Made by a program: the position numbers and the translations under genes
The notes under the pieces: generated by a model
The model's database searches: none
Told to the model about the DNA's origin: nothing
Seen by the model: the letters and a program-made list of their open reading frames with translations, nothing else
Shown here: piece after piece, positions 7,123-17,600 of the stretch
Layout: every line of letters starts with the position of its first letter
Numbering within the stretch: the stretch's first letter is position 1
Origin: Candidatus Desulfovibrio intestinavium
GTDB taxonomy: Bacteria > Desulfobacterota > Desulfovibrionia > Desulfovibrionales > Desulfovibrionaceae
Direction of reading: 5' to 3'
DNA: 41,608 nucleotides
Assembly (NCBI GenBank): GCA_019118345.1
Contig: DWZD01000016.1
Coordinates: 1-41,608, forward strand

Positions 7123-8259
7123 ATGAGCACATCCATTTTTGAATTGCGGCATCAGGACGGGAAGGCGCGTGCGGGGGTGATACACACGGCGCACGGGGAC
7201 ATTCCCACGCCCATTTTCATGCCGGTGGGTACGGTAGGGTCGGTGAAGGCCGTTGCGCCGGACGATCTGGCGGCCATTGGCGCGCCGATCATTCTGGGCA
7301 ACACCTATCACCTGTATTTGCGGCCGGGGCACAAGCTGGTGGAGCGCCACGGGGGCCTGCACGGCTTTGCGTCATGGCCGGGGGCCATTCTGACGGACAG
7401 CGGCGGCTTTCAGATTTTCAGCCTGAACTCCCTGCGCAAGTTGCGGGAGGAGGGCGCGGAATTTCGTTCGCATCTGGACGGCTCGAAGCATCTGTTCACG
7501 CCGGAAAATGTGGTGGACATCCAGCGCAGCCTCCATTCGGACATCATGATGGTGCTGGATGAATGCGTGCCGCACGGGGCGGACTATGCCTATACGGACA
7601 AATCCACGGCGCTGACCACGCGCTGGGCCTTGCGGGCGCGCCGGCATTATCCGGCGGGCACGGCGCACAATCTGCTGTTTGCCATTACCCAGGGGGGCTT
7701 TTTCAGGGATCTGCGGCAGCGTTCCATCGAGGAACTGTGTGCCCACGACTTTGACGGTTTTGCCATTGGCGGCCTGTCGGTGGGGGAACCCAAACCGCTG
7801 ATGTACGAATTCATGTACGATCTGGCCCCGCGCCTGCCGCAGGACAAGCCGCGCTATCTCATGGGCGTGGGCACGCCGCTGGACATCGTCAACGGCATTG
7901 CGGCGGGCATCGACATGTTCGACTGCGTGCTGCCCACGCGCAATGCCCGCAACGGGACGTTGTACACCTCGCTGGGCAAGATCAACATCAAGCGCCGGGA
8001 ATATGCCGAGGACGACGGGCCGCTGGATCCGCAATGCGGCTGCTATGCCTGCCGCAATTTCTCGCGGGCCTATCTGCGGCATCTGTACGTCAGCAAGGAG
8101 CTGCTGGCCTTCCGGCTCAATTCGCTGCACAACCTGACCTATTTCCTTGATCTGGTGCGCGGGGCGCGGCAGGCCATTCTGGAAGACCGCTATGCCGATT
8201 TTCTGGCCGGAGTGACGGCCGTTTATCCCGAAGAGGCGGCGCAGGCTGCCGGAGGCTAG
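7123..8259 (+). CDS. tgt: tRNA-guanine transglycosylase
   Basis: Exchanges guanine 34 of tRNAs with GUN anticodons for preQ1 in queuosine synthesis. The 378-residue protein matches bacterial TGT throughout. It has [16 protein letters not shown] near the N-terminus, the catalytic [10 protein letters not shown] loop, GGLSVGEPK for base recognition, and the nucleophile Asp region [14 protein letters not shown]. The zinc site is C-G-C-Y-A-C followed by the distal His of [11 protein letters not shown]. The start is ATG 7123 ([10 protein letters not shown]), where family homology begins. Only a weak GCGGG precedes it, and a promoter-like -10 box lies seven bases upstream. Neighbours are unrelated housekeeping genes. 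Confidence 0.95.
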   Translation: MSTSIFELRHQDGKARAGVIHTAHGDIPTPIFMPVGTVGSVKAVAPDDLAAIGAPIILGNTYHLYLRPGHKLVERHGGLHGFASWPGAILTDSGGFQIFSLNSLRKLREEGAEFRSHLDGSKHLFTPENVVDIQRSLHSDIMMVLDECVPHGADYAYTDKSTALTTRWALRARRHYPAGTAHNLLFAITQGGFFRDLRQRSIEELCAHDFDGFAIGGLSVGEPKPLMYEFMYDLAPRLPQDKPRYLMGVGTPLDIVNGIAAGIDMFDCVLPTRNARNGTLYTSLGKINIKRREYAEDDGPLDPQCGCYACRNFSRAYLRHLYVSKELLAFRLNSLHNLTYFLDLVRGARQAILEDRYADFLAGVTAVYPEEAAQAAGG

Positions 8260-8404
8260 ATGGCGTCAGTGTACATTTAAAAAATTATTTCAAGGCGTAA
8301 TAAGAGCTTTCCGCCCGCGCCCGCGTGCTTTCCGGGGTGCGGCTGCCGCCCATCCCAGCCCCTTTCCCCCGGCAAAAGCGTGCTGGGGAAGGAATGGGGG
8401 CTTG

Positions 8405-8455
8405 GGGGGGAAGGGAAAACCCTCCCGCGCTGGCGGAGGGTTTTCCCTTCCCCCC
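8405..8455. repeat. Perfect 21-bp purine-rich palindrome, likely two-way terminator
   Basis: Positions 8405-8425 are the exact reverse complement of 8435-8455, with a nine-base loop. The arm runs G6-AAGGGAAAACCCTCC on one strand. There is no long T tract, so termination would depend on stem strength. Two related palindromes lie at 41437 and 41494. Confidence 0.7.
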
Positions 8456-8555
8456 AATAAATTTGCGCACCGTGTGGGCAAACGCCGGTCGGGACGGCGA
8501 CGGACAGGCGGGGCGGGTGCGGGTCATGCGCTCGCCAGCGAGTCTAGACTTTTTC

Positions 8556-8584
8556 TTGTCTATTCATGCGCATGCTGCTATGAC
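8556..8584 (+). promoter_or_regulatory. Candidate sigma70 promoter of alr
   Basis: TTGTCT, 17 bases, TATGAC, with an extended -10 TGC directly before it. Predicted start near 8591 gives a leader of about 47 bases with GGAG six bases before ATG 8638. Confidence 0.5.
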
Positions 8585-8637
8585 GGACAGACGGCATTCC
8601 CCGTGCCTGTTGTTGTTTGTTCCGGCTGGAGCCTCCC

Positions 8638-9771
8638 ATGACCTGCATCTTCACCCCATCGGCCTGCCACATCAATCTGCCCGCCCTGCAGCGCAATTTC
8701 GCCCGTCTGGGCGCGGCGGAGAACATCTTGCCGGTCATCAAGTCCGACGCCTATGGCCACGGCCTGCTGCCGGTGGCGCGGGCGCTGGACAGGGCCGGTG
8801 CGCGGCAGTTTGCCGTGGGCACGGTGAGCGAGGGCATTTCCCTGCGGGATGAGGGCTACCGGCAGCGGGTGGTGGCGCTCATGGGGGGCATGTGTTCCAA
8901 TGAGTGGGCGCAGGCTGCCGATGCGCACCTGACGCTGGTGGCGGCCTGCTTCGAGGATTTGCAGAACGCGGCGGAAGGGCTGGGCGACCGGGGCGAGAGC
9001 CTGGAAATTGCGCTCAAGCTGGACACGGGCATGGGGCGACTGGGTTTTGACGGCGAGGAACTGCCGGCCCTGCTGGCCGCGCTGGAGCACATGCCGCGCC
9101 TTGTGCCGGTCATGGCCCTTTCGCACATGCCGAGTGCGGACATGCCCGAGGACGAAGCCTTTTCGCTGGCGCAGATCGAGCGTTTTCGCGCCCTGTGCGA
9201 ACCTTTGCGGCAGCGCTGGCCCGGTCTGGCGCGCTCGCTGGCCAATACGGCGGGCACGCTGGGCCTGCCGCAGGCCCGCTTCGAGCTGTGCCGTCCGGGC
9301 TTTGCCCTGTACGGCGGCAATCCCTTTGCGGGGGGGCCGTGGGAGGCGCGCGGCGCCGGGCTGGAATGGGTCATGAGCCTGAGCGCGCCGGTCATGCAGG
9401 TGCGGCGGATCCGGGCCGGGCAGAGCCTGTCTTACGGGCGCACCTTCACCGCCGCACGCGACATGGACATTGCCGTCATCGCCTGCGGCTACGCCACGGC
9501 CTATCCGCGCGCGCTTTCCAATCGTTCGGCGGTGCTGCTGCACGGACGGCGCGCGCCGGTGGTGGGGCGAGTCTGCATGAGCATGATGATGGTGGACGTC
9601 AGCCACATTCCCGGCGTCAGCCGCGGCGATACGGCCTGGCTCATGGGCGGCGAGGCGGCAGCGGGCGAGACGCCCATCACGGTCTGCGAGCTGGCCCGGC
9701 TGGCCGACGTCCTGCCCTACGAACTGCTTTGCCTTCTGGGCGAAGTGAATCCGCGCCAATACATTATCTGA
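8638..9771 (+). CDS. alr: Alanine racemase
   Basis: PLP-dependent enzyme converting L- to D-alanine for cell-wall synthesis. The 377-residue protein has the fold type III barrel first, with the PLP lysine at Lys35 in PVIKSDAYGHG, then LDTGMGRLGF. The C-terminal beta domain carries the catalytic tyrosine in SLSYGRTFTA and the VCMSMMMVDVSH motif. The start is ATG 8638, with GGAG at 8628-8631; the frame continues to a TTG at 8617 but that adds nothing family-like. Its product feeds ddl at 5026. The gene has its own promoter and is followed by a short gap to the shikimate kinase gene. Confidence 0.94.
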   Translation: MTCIFTPSACHINLPALQRNFARLGAAENILPVIKSDAYGHGLLPVARALDRAGARQFAVGTVSEGISLRDEGYRQRVVALMGGMCSNEWAQAADAHLTLVAACFEDLQNAAEGLGDRGESLEIALKLDTGMGRLGFDGEELPALLAALEHMPRLVPVMALSHMPSADMPEDEAFSLAQIERFRALCEPLRQRWPGLARSLANTAGTLGLPQARFELCRPGFALYGGNPFAGGPWEARGAGLEWVMSLSAPVMQVRRIRAGQSLSYGRTFTAARDMDIAVIACGYATAYPRALSNRSAVLLHGRRAPVVGRVCMSMMMVDVSHIPGVSRGDTAWLMGGEAAAGETPITVCELARLADVLPYELLCLLGEVNPRQYII

Positions 9772-9867
9772 ACCGCAGCCGCACGGCATCTGCCTCCGCC
9801 GCGCAAAGGCCCCGGCGTGCCGGGCCGGTGCGGGCGGGCGTTCCGCTGCCGTGCCGGGGGGTTTCGC

Positions 9868-10428
9868 ATGCTCATCTATCTGACCGGGCCGCGCGCCAGC
9901 GGCAAGACGAGTCTTGGACGGCTGCTGGCCGAGCGGCTGGCCGTGCCCTTTGTGGACACGGATCAACGTCTGCGGGAGTGCAGCGGCGAAGATGTGGCCG
10001 GCATCGTGGCCCGCGAGGGCTGGGAGGGCTTTCGCCGCCGGGAAAGCGCCATCCTGCGGGCCGTGGCCGCCGAACTGGAAGCGGCTCCCGTGACGGGAGA
10101 CGCGCGCACGAGACCGTGGCGCGGGGTGGTGGCCACGGGCGGCGGCATGGTGCTGGCCGGAGAGAATCGCCGCTTCATGCGCGAAACGGGACGGGTATTC
10201 TATCTGTCGGTGCCGGTGAGCGAGCTGGTACGGCGTTTGCGCGACGACCCGCTGGAGGCGCAACGTCCGTCCCTGACCGGCAGGACGCTCACCGAGGAAG
10301 TGGCCGAGGTGCTGGCGCAGCGGTTGCCCCTGTATGAGGAGGCGCACTGCTGTCTGGACGCCGAACGCCCGCTGGACGAGGTGTGCGCCGCGGCGCTGGC
10401 CAGGCTGGCCGAAGACGGCGAGGCATGA
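9868..10428 (+). CDS. aroL: Shikimate kinase (AroK/AroL type)
   Basis: Phosphorylates shikimate with ATP at step five of the shikimate pathway. The 186-residue NMP-kinase-like protein has the P-loop GPRASGKTS at residues 7-15, the shikimate-binding Asp in VDTDQRLRE, Arg in GFRRRESAIL, and the GGG motif (ATGGGMVL). RPSLTGR corresponds to the lid arginine region. It is slightly longer than usual because of an insert before the GGG motif (EAAPVTGDARTRPWRG). The start at ATG 9868 follows a run of G at 9855-9861. Its stop overlaps the next start as ATGA (10425-10428), so the downstream glycosyltransferase is translationally coupled to it. aroC of the same pathway lies at 34.6 kb. Confidence 0.88.
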   Translation: MLIYLTGPRASGKTSLGRLLAERLAVPFVDTDQRLRECSGEDVAGIVAREGWEGFRRRESAILRAVAAELEAAPVTGDARTRPWRGVVATGGGMVLAGENRRFMRETGRVFYLSVPVSELVRRLRDDPLEAQRPSLTGRTLTEEVAEVLAQRLPLYEEAHCCLDAERPLDEVCAAALARLAEDGEA

Positions 10429-11489
10429 GGGAGCCTCCGCTTGTCTCCGTCCTCGTACCGGTGCGGAATGCGGCCGGGGATGGGGGACACGGCCTGCGCG
10501 CGGCCTTTCACAGCCTTTTCGCCCAGACGGACGCGCCGGACGCGCCCTTGCCGGCGTGGGAAATCATTGCCGTTGACGACGGCTCGACGGACGCCACCCC
10601 GGCCCTGCTGGAAGATCTGGCCCGCGAGGACAGCCGCCTGCGGGTCATTCACACGCCGCACGGGGGCATTGCCGTTGCGCTGAACACGGCGCTTGACGCC
10701 GCCCGCGGCGGGCTGCTGGCCCGCATGGACGCCGACGATCTGGCGCATCCGCAGCGTCTGGCCCGGCAGGTGGCCCATTTGCGCGCCCATCCGGGGTTGG
10801 ACGTATCGGCCTGCCGGGTGCGCTTCGGCGGCGATGCGGCCACGGCGGGAGGCTTTGCCCATTATGTGGACTGGCAGAACAGCCTCTGCAGCCATGCGGC
10901 CATGGCGCGGGGCCGCTTTCGGGATACGCCGATCTGCCATCCGTCGGTCATGTTCCGGCGCGAGGCGGCAGAGCGTTTCGGCGCGTATGCCGCCGGGAAT
11001 TTTGCCGAGGACTGGGAACTGTGGCTGCGCTGGTTCGCCGCCGGGGCGCGCATGGAAAAGCTGCCGGAACAGCTCCTGGTCTGGAACGACCCGCCCGGCA
11101 GGCTGACCCGCACCGACGTCCGCTATGCGGATGCGGCCAACAACGCCCTGCGCGCCCGCTGGCTGGCGCGCCATCTGCACCATCTTGGCCGGACGCGGGT
11201 CTGGGTGCTGGGCGCGGGCCGCGTGGCCCGGCGTCGGCTTGCGCCCCTCTGGCGCGAAGGCATCGAGCTTGCGGCCTTCATCGACATTGATCCGAAAAAA
11301 ATCGGACAGAGCGTCCGTGTGGAGACGGCACAGGGCCTGCGGCCCGTGCCCGTGCTTGCCCGGCGGGAACTGCCCGGGCCGGGGCGGGCGCTCGTGCTCA
11401 ACGCCCTGACCGCGCACGGAGCGGCCGAGGAAGCCGCGCACTGGCTGACGACGGCGGGCTACGGGCCGGACGACTGGCTGCTGACCTGA
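10425..11489 (+). CDS. Family 2 glycosyltransferase fused to a Rossmann-like domain
   Basis: A 354-residue protein. Residues 5-230 are a GT-A glycosyltransferase of family GT2: VSVLVPVRNAAG, AVDDGSTD (nucleotide-binding, 49-56), ARMDADD (metal site, about 99-105), HPSVMFRR, and the acidic FAEDWELWLR that supplies the likely catalytic base. From about residue 255 a second domain starts with a dinucleotide-type loop (VWVLGAGRVARRRL) and an acidic strand end (AAFIDIDPKK), as in NAD- or CoA-binding Rossmann folds. The fusion suggests the protein senses or modifies a cofactor-bound or sugar substrate, but this is inference. No membrane segment is seen. It overlaps the shikimate kinase stop by four bases, an odd partner for a sugar transferase. 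Confidence 0.8.
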   Translation: MREPPLVSVLVPVRNAAGDGGHGLRAAFHSLFAQTDAPDAPLPAWEIIAVDDGSTDATPALLEDLAREDSRLRVIHTPHGGIAVALNTALDAARGGLLARMDADDLAHPQRLARQVAHLRAHPGLDVSACRVRFGGDAATAGGFAHYVDWQNSLCSHAAMARGRFRDTPICHPSVMFRREAAERFGAYAAGNFAEDWELWLRWFAAGARMEKLPEQLLVWNDPPGRLTRTDVRYADAANNALRARWLARHLHHLGRTRVWVLGAGRVARRRLAPLWREGIELAAFIDIDPKKIGQSVRVETAQGLRPVPVLARRELPGPGRALVLNALTAHGAAEEAAHWLTTAGYGPDDWLLT

Positions 11490-11570
11490 TCGGCACGCCC
11501 TGCAAACGCGCATCCCCTGCCGGAAGCGCGTCCCCTCCCTGCGGCGGATGGCAGGCTGCGCGCAAAGTCT

Positions 11571-11599
11571 TTGACAGAAAGCCCGGCATGCCGTACTGT
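11571..11599 (+). promoter_or_regulatory. sigma70 promoter of the atp operon
   Basis: A perfect TTGACA, 17 bases, then TACTGT. Predicted start near 11606, 57 bases ahead of ATG 11663. It is the best promoter match in the window and sits in the 173-base gap before the ATP synthase genes. Confidence 0.75.
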
Positions 11600-11662
11600 A
11601 GATGGGCTGATTATCCGTGCCCGCGCGGCCATTTCCGGCGACCATCCACGAGGAGACGCGAC

Positions 11663-12082
11663 ATGCTGGATCTCAATATTACCCTGCTGTTCCAGTTGGC
11701 GAACTTTCTGATCGCCCTCATTGTCCTGAATGAACTGCTCATCCGGCCCATCAGGCAGATTATCCGTCAGCGCAGGGAACTCATGGACGGCATGCGCGGC
11801 GAAGCCGAAAAATTTGAGGACGAGGCCGTCCAGCGACTGGAAAAGTACGAGGCCGCCCTTGTGGAGGCGCGGCGCGACGCCGCGCGCCAGTGCGATGCCG
11901 GTCGGGCGGCCGGGGCGGCGGAACAGCAGCAGCTAGTGAGTGAGGCCCAGAAAAAGGCGCAGGAAATTCTGGCCCAGACCCGTCGGGAACTGGAAGCCGA
12001 AGCCCGGGACACCCTTGCCGCCCTGCGCGGTCAGGTGTCCGCCCTTTCCGCCCGGACGGCGGAAAAGGTGCTGCAGGGCTAG
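11663..12082 (+). CDS. atpF': ATP synthase F0 subunit b'
   Basis: One of two different b-type stalk subunits. The 139-residue protein has an N-terminal membrane helix (LLFQLANFLIALIVLNELLI) followed by the typical basic turn RPIRQIIRQRRE and a long charged coiled coil to the end. It forms the peripheral stalk with b, tying F1 to the membrane part. The start is ATG 11663, with AGGAG at 11651-11655. First gene of the operon; paired b'/b genes ahead of delta are usual in Desulfovibrio and photosynthetic bacteria. The a and c subunit genes are not in this window. Confidence 0.88.
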   Translation: MLDLNITLLFQLANFLIALIVLNELLIRPIRQIIRQRRELMDGMRGEAEKFEDEAVQRLEKYEAALVEARRDAARQCDAGRAAGAAEQQQLVSEAQKKAQEILAQTRRELEAEARDTLAALRGQVSALSARTAEKVLQG

Positions 12083-12118
12083 GCGCACGCAACCGGCAAC
12101 GGCAAGGGGGTAGTCACC

Positions 12119-12706
12119 TTGAAAACATGGAAAGATGCAGGCCGCAGGGCAGCGGGCCGCATGGCGCTCGCCGTGGCGATCTCCCTGCTCATGACCGGCG
12201 CCGCGCTGGCGGCGGAAGAACATGCCGCGCCCCGCTGGGGGGATTTTGGCTGGCGCGTCCTGAACTTTGTCCTTTTTGCGGGCATTCTCTGGTATTTTGT
12301 GGGCGGCCTTGCCCGCAAATTCTTTACCGGCCGCCGGGAGCAAATCCGGCAGGGGCTTGACGATCTGGAAAATCAGCGTGCCGAGGCCAGGAAGCGTCTG
12401 GCCGAAGTGGAAGATCGCATTGCCCATCTGGAAAGCGAACGGCAGGCCATTCTGGATGAAAGCGTCGCCCAGGCCGAACGCCTGAAGGCGGGCATTCTGG
12501 AGGAAGCCCAGCGGCAGGCGGATCAAATTCTCGAGCAGGCCCGGCGCACCGCGGAAAACGAGGGTCGTACCATCCTTGCGGAAGTGCGCGCCGCCGTGGC
12601 TGACGAAATCGTGGATGCCGCCCGGAAAACGCTTGTGGAAAAGCTGGATGCCCAGGGGCATGATGCGCTTATTGCCAAATCCCTCAACAAGGTGGTGCTG
12701 CAGTGA
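12119..12706 (+). CDS. atpF: ATP synthase F0 subunit b
   Basis: The second peripheral-stalk b subunit, 195 residues. It has two hydrophobic stretches: a signal-peptide-like segment at about 14-32 (ALAVAISLLMTGAALA, ending AEE) and the real membrane helix WRVLNFVLFAGILWYFVGGL. A coiled coil rich in Glu, Arg and Gln follows. Such an extra N-terminal segment is known in b subunits of deltaproteobacteria; whether it is cleaved is not clear. The start is TTG 12119, since a G-rich ribosome site (12106-12110) lies eight bases upstream; the next in-frame ATG (12161) has no such site. It ends overlapping atpH as GTGA. Confidence 0.88.
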   Translation: MKTWKDAGRRAAGRMALAVAISLLMTGAALAAEEHAAPRWGDFGWRVLNFVLFAGILWYFVGGLARKFFTGRREQIRQGLDDLENQRAEARKRLAEVEDRIAHLESERQAILDESVAQAERLKAGILEEAQRQADQILEQARRTAENEGRTILAEVRAAVADEIVDAARKTLVEKLDAQGHDALIAKSLNKVVLQ

Positions 12707-13254
12707 CTGACGCCATGATCGCACGTCGTTACGCGGCCGCGCTCTTTGCGCTGGGGAAGGAACAGGGCGAGGAAGCCCTTGGCCGCTACAATGCGGATCT
12801 GCAGGCCCTGAGCGGGGAGATGCGGGAAGTGCCGGCGCTGGCCGCCGTCCTGCAAAGTCCGGTCATTGCCACGACGGAAAAAAAGGCCGTCCTCAATGGC
12901 GTGCTGAAAAAGATGAAAGCCGACCAGACGGTCCGCAACTTCTGTCTGTTGCTGGCCGACAAGGAACGCCTGGCCTGTCTGGGCGATATTGTGCGCTGCT
13001 ACGGCACGCTGCTGGACGAGGCAAGGGGAATTCTCCGCGGCAGGCTCACCACCGCCGTGGAACTTACCGAAGAAAGGCAGGCCGCCCTCAAGGCCGAGCT
13101 GGAACAGAAGGCCGGAACCGCCATTGAACTGGGCTTCGAGGTGGATCCGGAGATTCTGGGCGGCATCGTGCTCAAGGTGGGCGACAAGGTGCTGGACGCC
13201 AGTCTGCGCGCTCAACTGGCAATCCTTCGGGAGACATTCAAGAGGGGTGAATAG
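12703..13254 (+). CDS. atpH: ATP synthase F1 subunit delta
   Basis: The 183-residue delta subunit (OSCP) joins the top of the alpha3beta3 head to the b stalk. The start matches the family (ARRYAAALFALGKEQG), the middle has SPVIATTEKKAVLNGV, and the end carries the signature DPEILGGIVLKVGDKVLDASLRAQL. The start codon is GTG 12703, overlapping the atpF stop, so translation is coupled. It is followed four bases later by atpA. Confidence 0.92.
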   Translation: MTDAMIARRYAAALFALGKEQGEEALGRYNADLQALSGEMREVPALAAVLQSPVIATTEKKAVLNGVLKKMKADQTVRNFCLLLADKERLACLGDIVRCYGTLLDEARGILRGRLTTAVELTEERQAALKAELEQKAGTAIELGFEVDPEILGGIVLKVGDKVLDASLRAQLAILRETFKRGE

Positions 13255-13257
13255 CAG

Positions 13258-14766
13258 ATGCAGATCAAAGCCGAAGAAATCAGCAAGATCATCGAAAGTC
13301 AGATCAAGAACTACGAGCAGCGCGTCGAAATGAGCGAGACCGGCACCGTGCTCTATGTCGGTGACGGCATTGCCCGCGTCTATGGCGTGCAGAACGCCAT
13401 GAGCATGGAGCTGCTGGAATTCCCCGGCGGCGTCATGGGCATGGTGCTCAACCTGGAAGAGGACAACGTGGGCGTGGCCCTGCTCGGCTCCGACGTGGGC
13501 ATCAAGGAAGGCGACCCGGTCAAGCGTACCGGCAAGATCTTCTCCGTGCCCGTGGGCGACAAGGTCATGGGCCGCGTGCTCGACCCGCTGGGCCAGCCGC
13601 TGGACGGTCTCGGCCCGGTGGAGGCCGACGAGGTGCGTCCCGTGGAAATCAAGGCCCCCGGCATCATCGCCCGCAAGAGCGTGCATGAGCCCATGCCCAC
13701 CGGCCTGAAAGCTATTGACGCCATGACGCCCATCGGGCGCGGTCAGCGCGAACTCATCATCGGCGACCGCCAGACCGGCAAGACCGCAGTGTGCATTGAT
13801 GCCATCCTCGCCCAGAAGGATACGGACATCCACTGCTTTTATGTGGCCATCGGCCAGAAAAAGTCCTCGGTGGCCCTGGTGGCCGACACCCTGCGCCGCC
13901 ACGGCGCCATGGAATACACCACCATCATTTCCGCCACGGCTTCCGACCCCGCGCCGCTGCAGTACATCGCCGCCTATACCGGCTGCACCATGGCCGAGCA
14001 TTACCGCGACAACGGCAAGCACGCGCTGATCATCTATGACGACTTGTCCAAGCAGGCCGTGGCCTACCGCCAAATGTCGCTGCTGCTCCGCCGTCCTCCG
14101 GGACGCGAAGCCTTCCCCGGCGACGTCTTCTATCTGCATTCGCGCCTGCTCGAGCGCGCGGCCAAGGTCAACGACAGCCTCGGCGCGGGTTCGCTCACCG
14201 CCCTGCCCATCATCGAAACCCAGGCGGGCGACGTGTCGGCCTACATTCCGACCAACGTGATTTCCATCACCGACGGGCAGGTCTATCTGGAGCCGAACCT
14301 CTTTAACGCCGGGGTGCGTCCGGCCATCAACGTGGGCCTCTCCGTGTCCCGCGTGGGCGGCGCGGCCCAGATCAAGGCCATGAAACAGGTGGCCGGCACC
14401 ATGCGTCTTGACCTTGCCCAGTATCGCGAACTGGCCGCCTTTGCCCAGTTCGGTTCGGATCTGGACAAGGCCACCAAGGCCAAACTGGATCGCGGCGCGC
14501 GTCTGGTGGAACTGCTCAAGCAGCCCCAGTACCAGCCCATGCCCGCGCAGGAACAGGTGGCCTCCATTTACGCCGCCACGCGCGGCCACATGGACGACGT
14601 GCCCGTGGATCGCATCCGCGAGTTTGAAAGCAAGATGCTGGACTTCATGCGCAACTCCAAAAAGGAGGCCCTGGAGGCCATCAAGGAAAAGAAGGTCATT
14701 GACGAAGCCGTGGAAAAGAGCCTGACCGAGGCCATCGACGCGTTCAAGAAGACGTGGCAGGCCTAA
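13258..14766 (+). CDS. atpA: ATP synthase F1 subunit alpha
   Basis: The non-catalytic nucleotide-binding subunit of the F1 hexamer, 502 residues, the usual length. The P-loop reads [10 protein letters not shown]. The signature [17 protein letters not shown] is intact, as is the arginine finger in its SVSRVG context. The N-terminus [16 protein letters not shown] matches the family start, and ATG 13258 follows AGAGGGGTG-type purines. It lies in the centre of the operon with only three bases to atpH. No unusual insertions. Confidence 0.97.
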   Translation: MQIKAEEISKIIESQIKNYEQRVEMSETGTVLYVGDGIARVYGVQNAMSMELLEFPGGVMGMVLNLEEDNVGVALLGSDVGIKEGDPVKRTGKIFSVPVGDKVMGRVLDPLGQPLDGLGPVEADEVRPVEIKAPGIIARKSVHEPMPTGLKAIDAMTPIGRGQRELIIGDRQTGKTAVCIDAILAQKDTDIHCFYVAIGQKKSSVALVADTLRRHGAMEYTTIISATASDPAPLQYIAAYTGCTMAEHYRDNGKHALIIYDDLSKQAVAYRQMSLLLRRPPGREAFPGDVFYLHSRLLERAAKVNDSLGAGSLTALPIIETQAGDVSAYIPTNVISITDGQVYLEPNLFNAGVRPAINVGLSVSRVGGAAQIKAMKQVAGTMRLDLAQYRELAAFAQFGSDLDKATKAKLDRGARLVELLKQPQYQPMPAQEQVASIYAATRGHMDDVPVDRIREFESKMLDFMRNSKKEALEAIKEKKVIDEAVEKSLTEAIDAFKKTWQA

Positions 14767-14781
14767 CGCCGGGAGGAAACC

Positions 14782-15666
14782 ATGCCTTCACTCAAAGACG
14801 TCAAAATGAAGATCGTGGGGGTCGGCAAGACCAAGCAGATCACCAAGGCCATGAACATGGTGGCCTCGGCGAAGCTGCGCGGCGCGCAGGCCCGCATTGA
14901 GCGCTTCCGTCCCTATGCGGGCCGGTACCGCGAGGTGCTGGCCGAGCTGGCGGGCAAGGTCGAGGGGGATGCCCACCCCCTGCTGACCGAACATCCGGAA
15001 AAGCGGCGCTGCGCCATTATTCTGGTGACCTCGGATCGCGGCCTGTGCGGCGGCTTCAATGCCAATATCGTCAATACCGGCCTGCATCTGGCTGCTGAAA
15101 AGCGGGCGGAGGGCATGGAAGTGCAATTTGCCTGCGTGGGCCGCAAGGGACGCGATGCCGTTCGCGCCGCCGGGCAGGAAATCACCCTGGCCTACGGCGA
15201 CCGCATGGGCAGCGTGGACTTTGCCCTGGCCGGTTCCGTGGCGCAGGAAATGATCCACGGTTACGAGACCCTGGCTCTGGATGAAGTGTGGATGGTCTAC
15301 GGGGAATTTGTCTCCATGGCCCATCAACCGCCGCGCAGCCTGCGTCTTCTGCCGCTGGAGGCGCCGGAAGCCGACCGGGACGAGGACGGCGCGCAAGGCC
15401 CCGCCTGCGAATATGTCTACGAGCCGCGGGAAGATCTGCTGTTGGCCGAACTTGTGCCCACCTATGTCAAGGTGCAGGTCTACCGCGGGCTGCTGGATAC
15501 GGCCGCCAGTGAACACGCGGCCCGCATGGCCGCCATGGACAATGCCACCCGCAACTGCAACGAGCTGATCAATACCCTGACCCTGCTCTACAACAAGACG
15601 CGGCAGGCATCCATCACCAGCGAGCTTATTGATATCGTCGGCGGCGCCGAAGCGCTCAACGGGTAA
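14782..15666 (+). CDS. atpG: ATP synthase F1 subunit gamma
   Basis: The rotating central shaft, 294 residues. N-terminal helix MPSLKDVKMKIVGVGKTKQITKAMNMVA and C-terminal helix (MDNATRNCNELINTLTLLYNKTRQASITSELIDIVGGAEAL) are the two conserved coiled-coil arms. SDRGLCGGFNANI is the usual core motif. A modest acidic insert (EAPEADRDEDGAQGPA) sits in the peripheral domain. GGGAGG lies five bases before ATG 14782. Confidence 0.96.
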   Translation: MPSLKDVKMKIVGVGKTKQITKAMNMVASAKLRGAQARIERFRPYAGRYREVLAELAGKVEGDAHPLLTEHPEKRRCAIILVTSDRGLCGGFNANIVNTGLHLAAEKRAEGMEVQFACVGRKGRDAVRAAGQEITLAYGDRMGSVDFALAGSVAQEMIHGYETLALDEVWMVYGEFVSMAHQPPRSLRLLPLEAPEADRDEDGAQGPACEYVYEPREDLLLAELVPTYVKVQVYRGLLDTAASEHAARMAAMDNATRNCNELINTLTLLYNKTRQASITSELIDIVGGAEALNG

Positions 15667-17097
<1,431 letters not shown>

Positions 17098-17116
17098 GGC
17101 ATAGCGGAGGAAACGC

Positions 17117-17515
17117 ATGAGCACGCTGCAACTGGAAATCGTCACCCCGGACAGAACCGTGGTCAGCGCCGAGACGGAACTGGCCGTCTGCCCCGGCGTC
17201 ATGGGCGAATTCGGCGTGCTGCCGCATCACGTCTCCCTGCTGTCGGCCCTGAAAATCGGTTCCCTTCGCTACAGCGACAACGGCAAGGATCAGTATGTGT
17301 TCATTTCCGGCGGCTTTGCCGACGTGAACAACAATGTGCTGACCGTGCTGGCCGAATCGGCGGAACGGGCCGAGGAAATTGACGTGGCGCGCGCCGAAGC
17401 CGCCAAGAAACGCGCCGAGGAACGCTTGCAGCAACACAATGACGATCTGGATGTCCGGCGGGCGGAAGCCGCCCTGCAACGGGCCATGGAACGTCTGCGG
17501 CTGGCCAAACGCTAG
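17117..17515 (+). CDS. atpC: ATP synthase F1 subunit epsilon
   Basis: The 132-residue inhibitory/central stalk subunit. The N-terminal beta-barrel ([37 protein letters not shown]) and the C-terminal pair of helices ([32 protein letters not shown]) are complete, so the regulatory helices are kept. GGAGG lies about seven bases before ATG 17117. Last gene of the operon; an intrinsic terminator starts 20 bases after its stop. Confidence 0.95.
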   Translation: MSTLQLEIVTPDRTVVSAETELAVCPGVMGEFGVLPHHVSLLSALKIGSLRYSDNGKDQYVFISGGFADVNNNVLTVLAESAERAEEIDVARAEAAKKRAEERLQQHNDDLDVRRAEAALQRAMERLRLAKR

Positions 17516-17535
17516 CCTCGGGACATGACGAGCAC

Positions 17536-17567
17536 AACAGGGCCGGAACTTCCGGCCCTGTTTTTTT
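17536..17567 (+). terminator. Intrinsic terminator of the atp operon
   Basis: A 13-bp perfect stem (AACAGGGCCGGAA with its complement, one base between the arms, so the inner pairs open as the loop) followed by seven T at 17561-17567. The A-rich bases on the other side are few, so it works mainly in the + direction. Confidence 0.9.
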
Positions 17568-17600
17568 CAGCAACGGTAAGGCGGCCCCCGGCGAACAGCC

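Larger units (their letters stand above)
8260..8637 (+). other. Gene-free interval between tgt and alr
   Basis: Starts with a short AT-rich stretch (8272-8305). A G/C-rich imperfect hairpin follows at about 8360-8404 (AGCCCC pairing with GGGGCT), then the perfect 21-bp palindrome at 8405-8455, then the alr promoter at 8556. No open frame with a ribosome site and no tRNA-like fold was seen. Confidence 0.6.
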
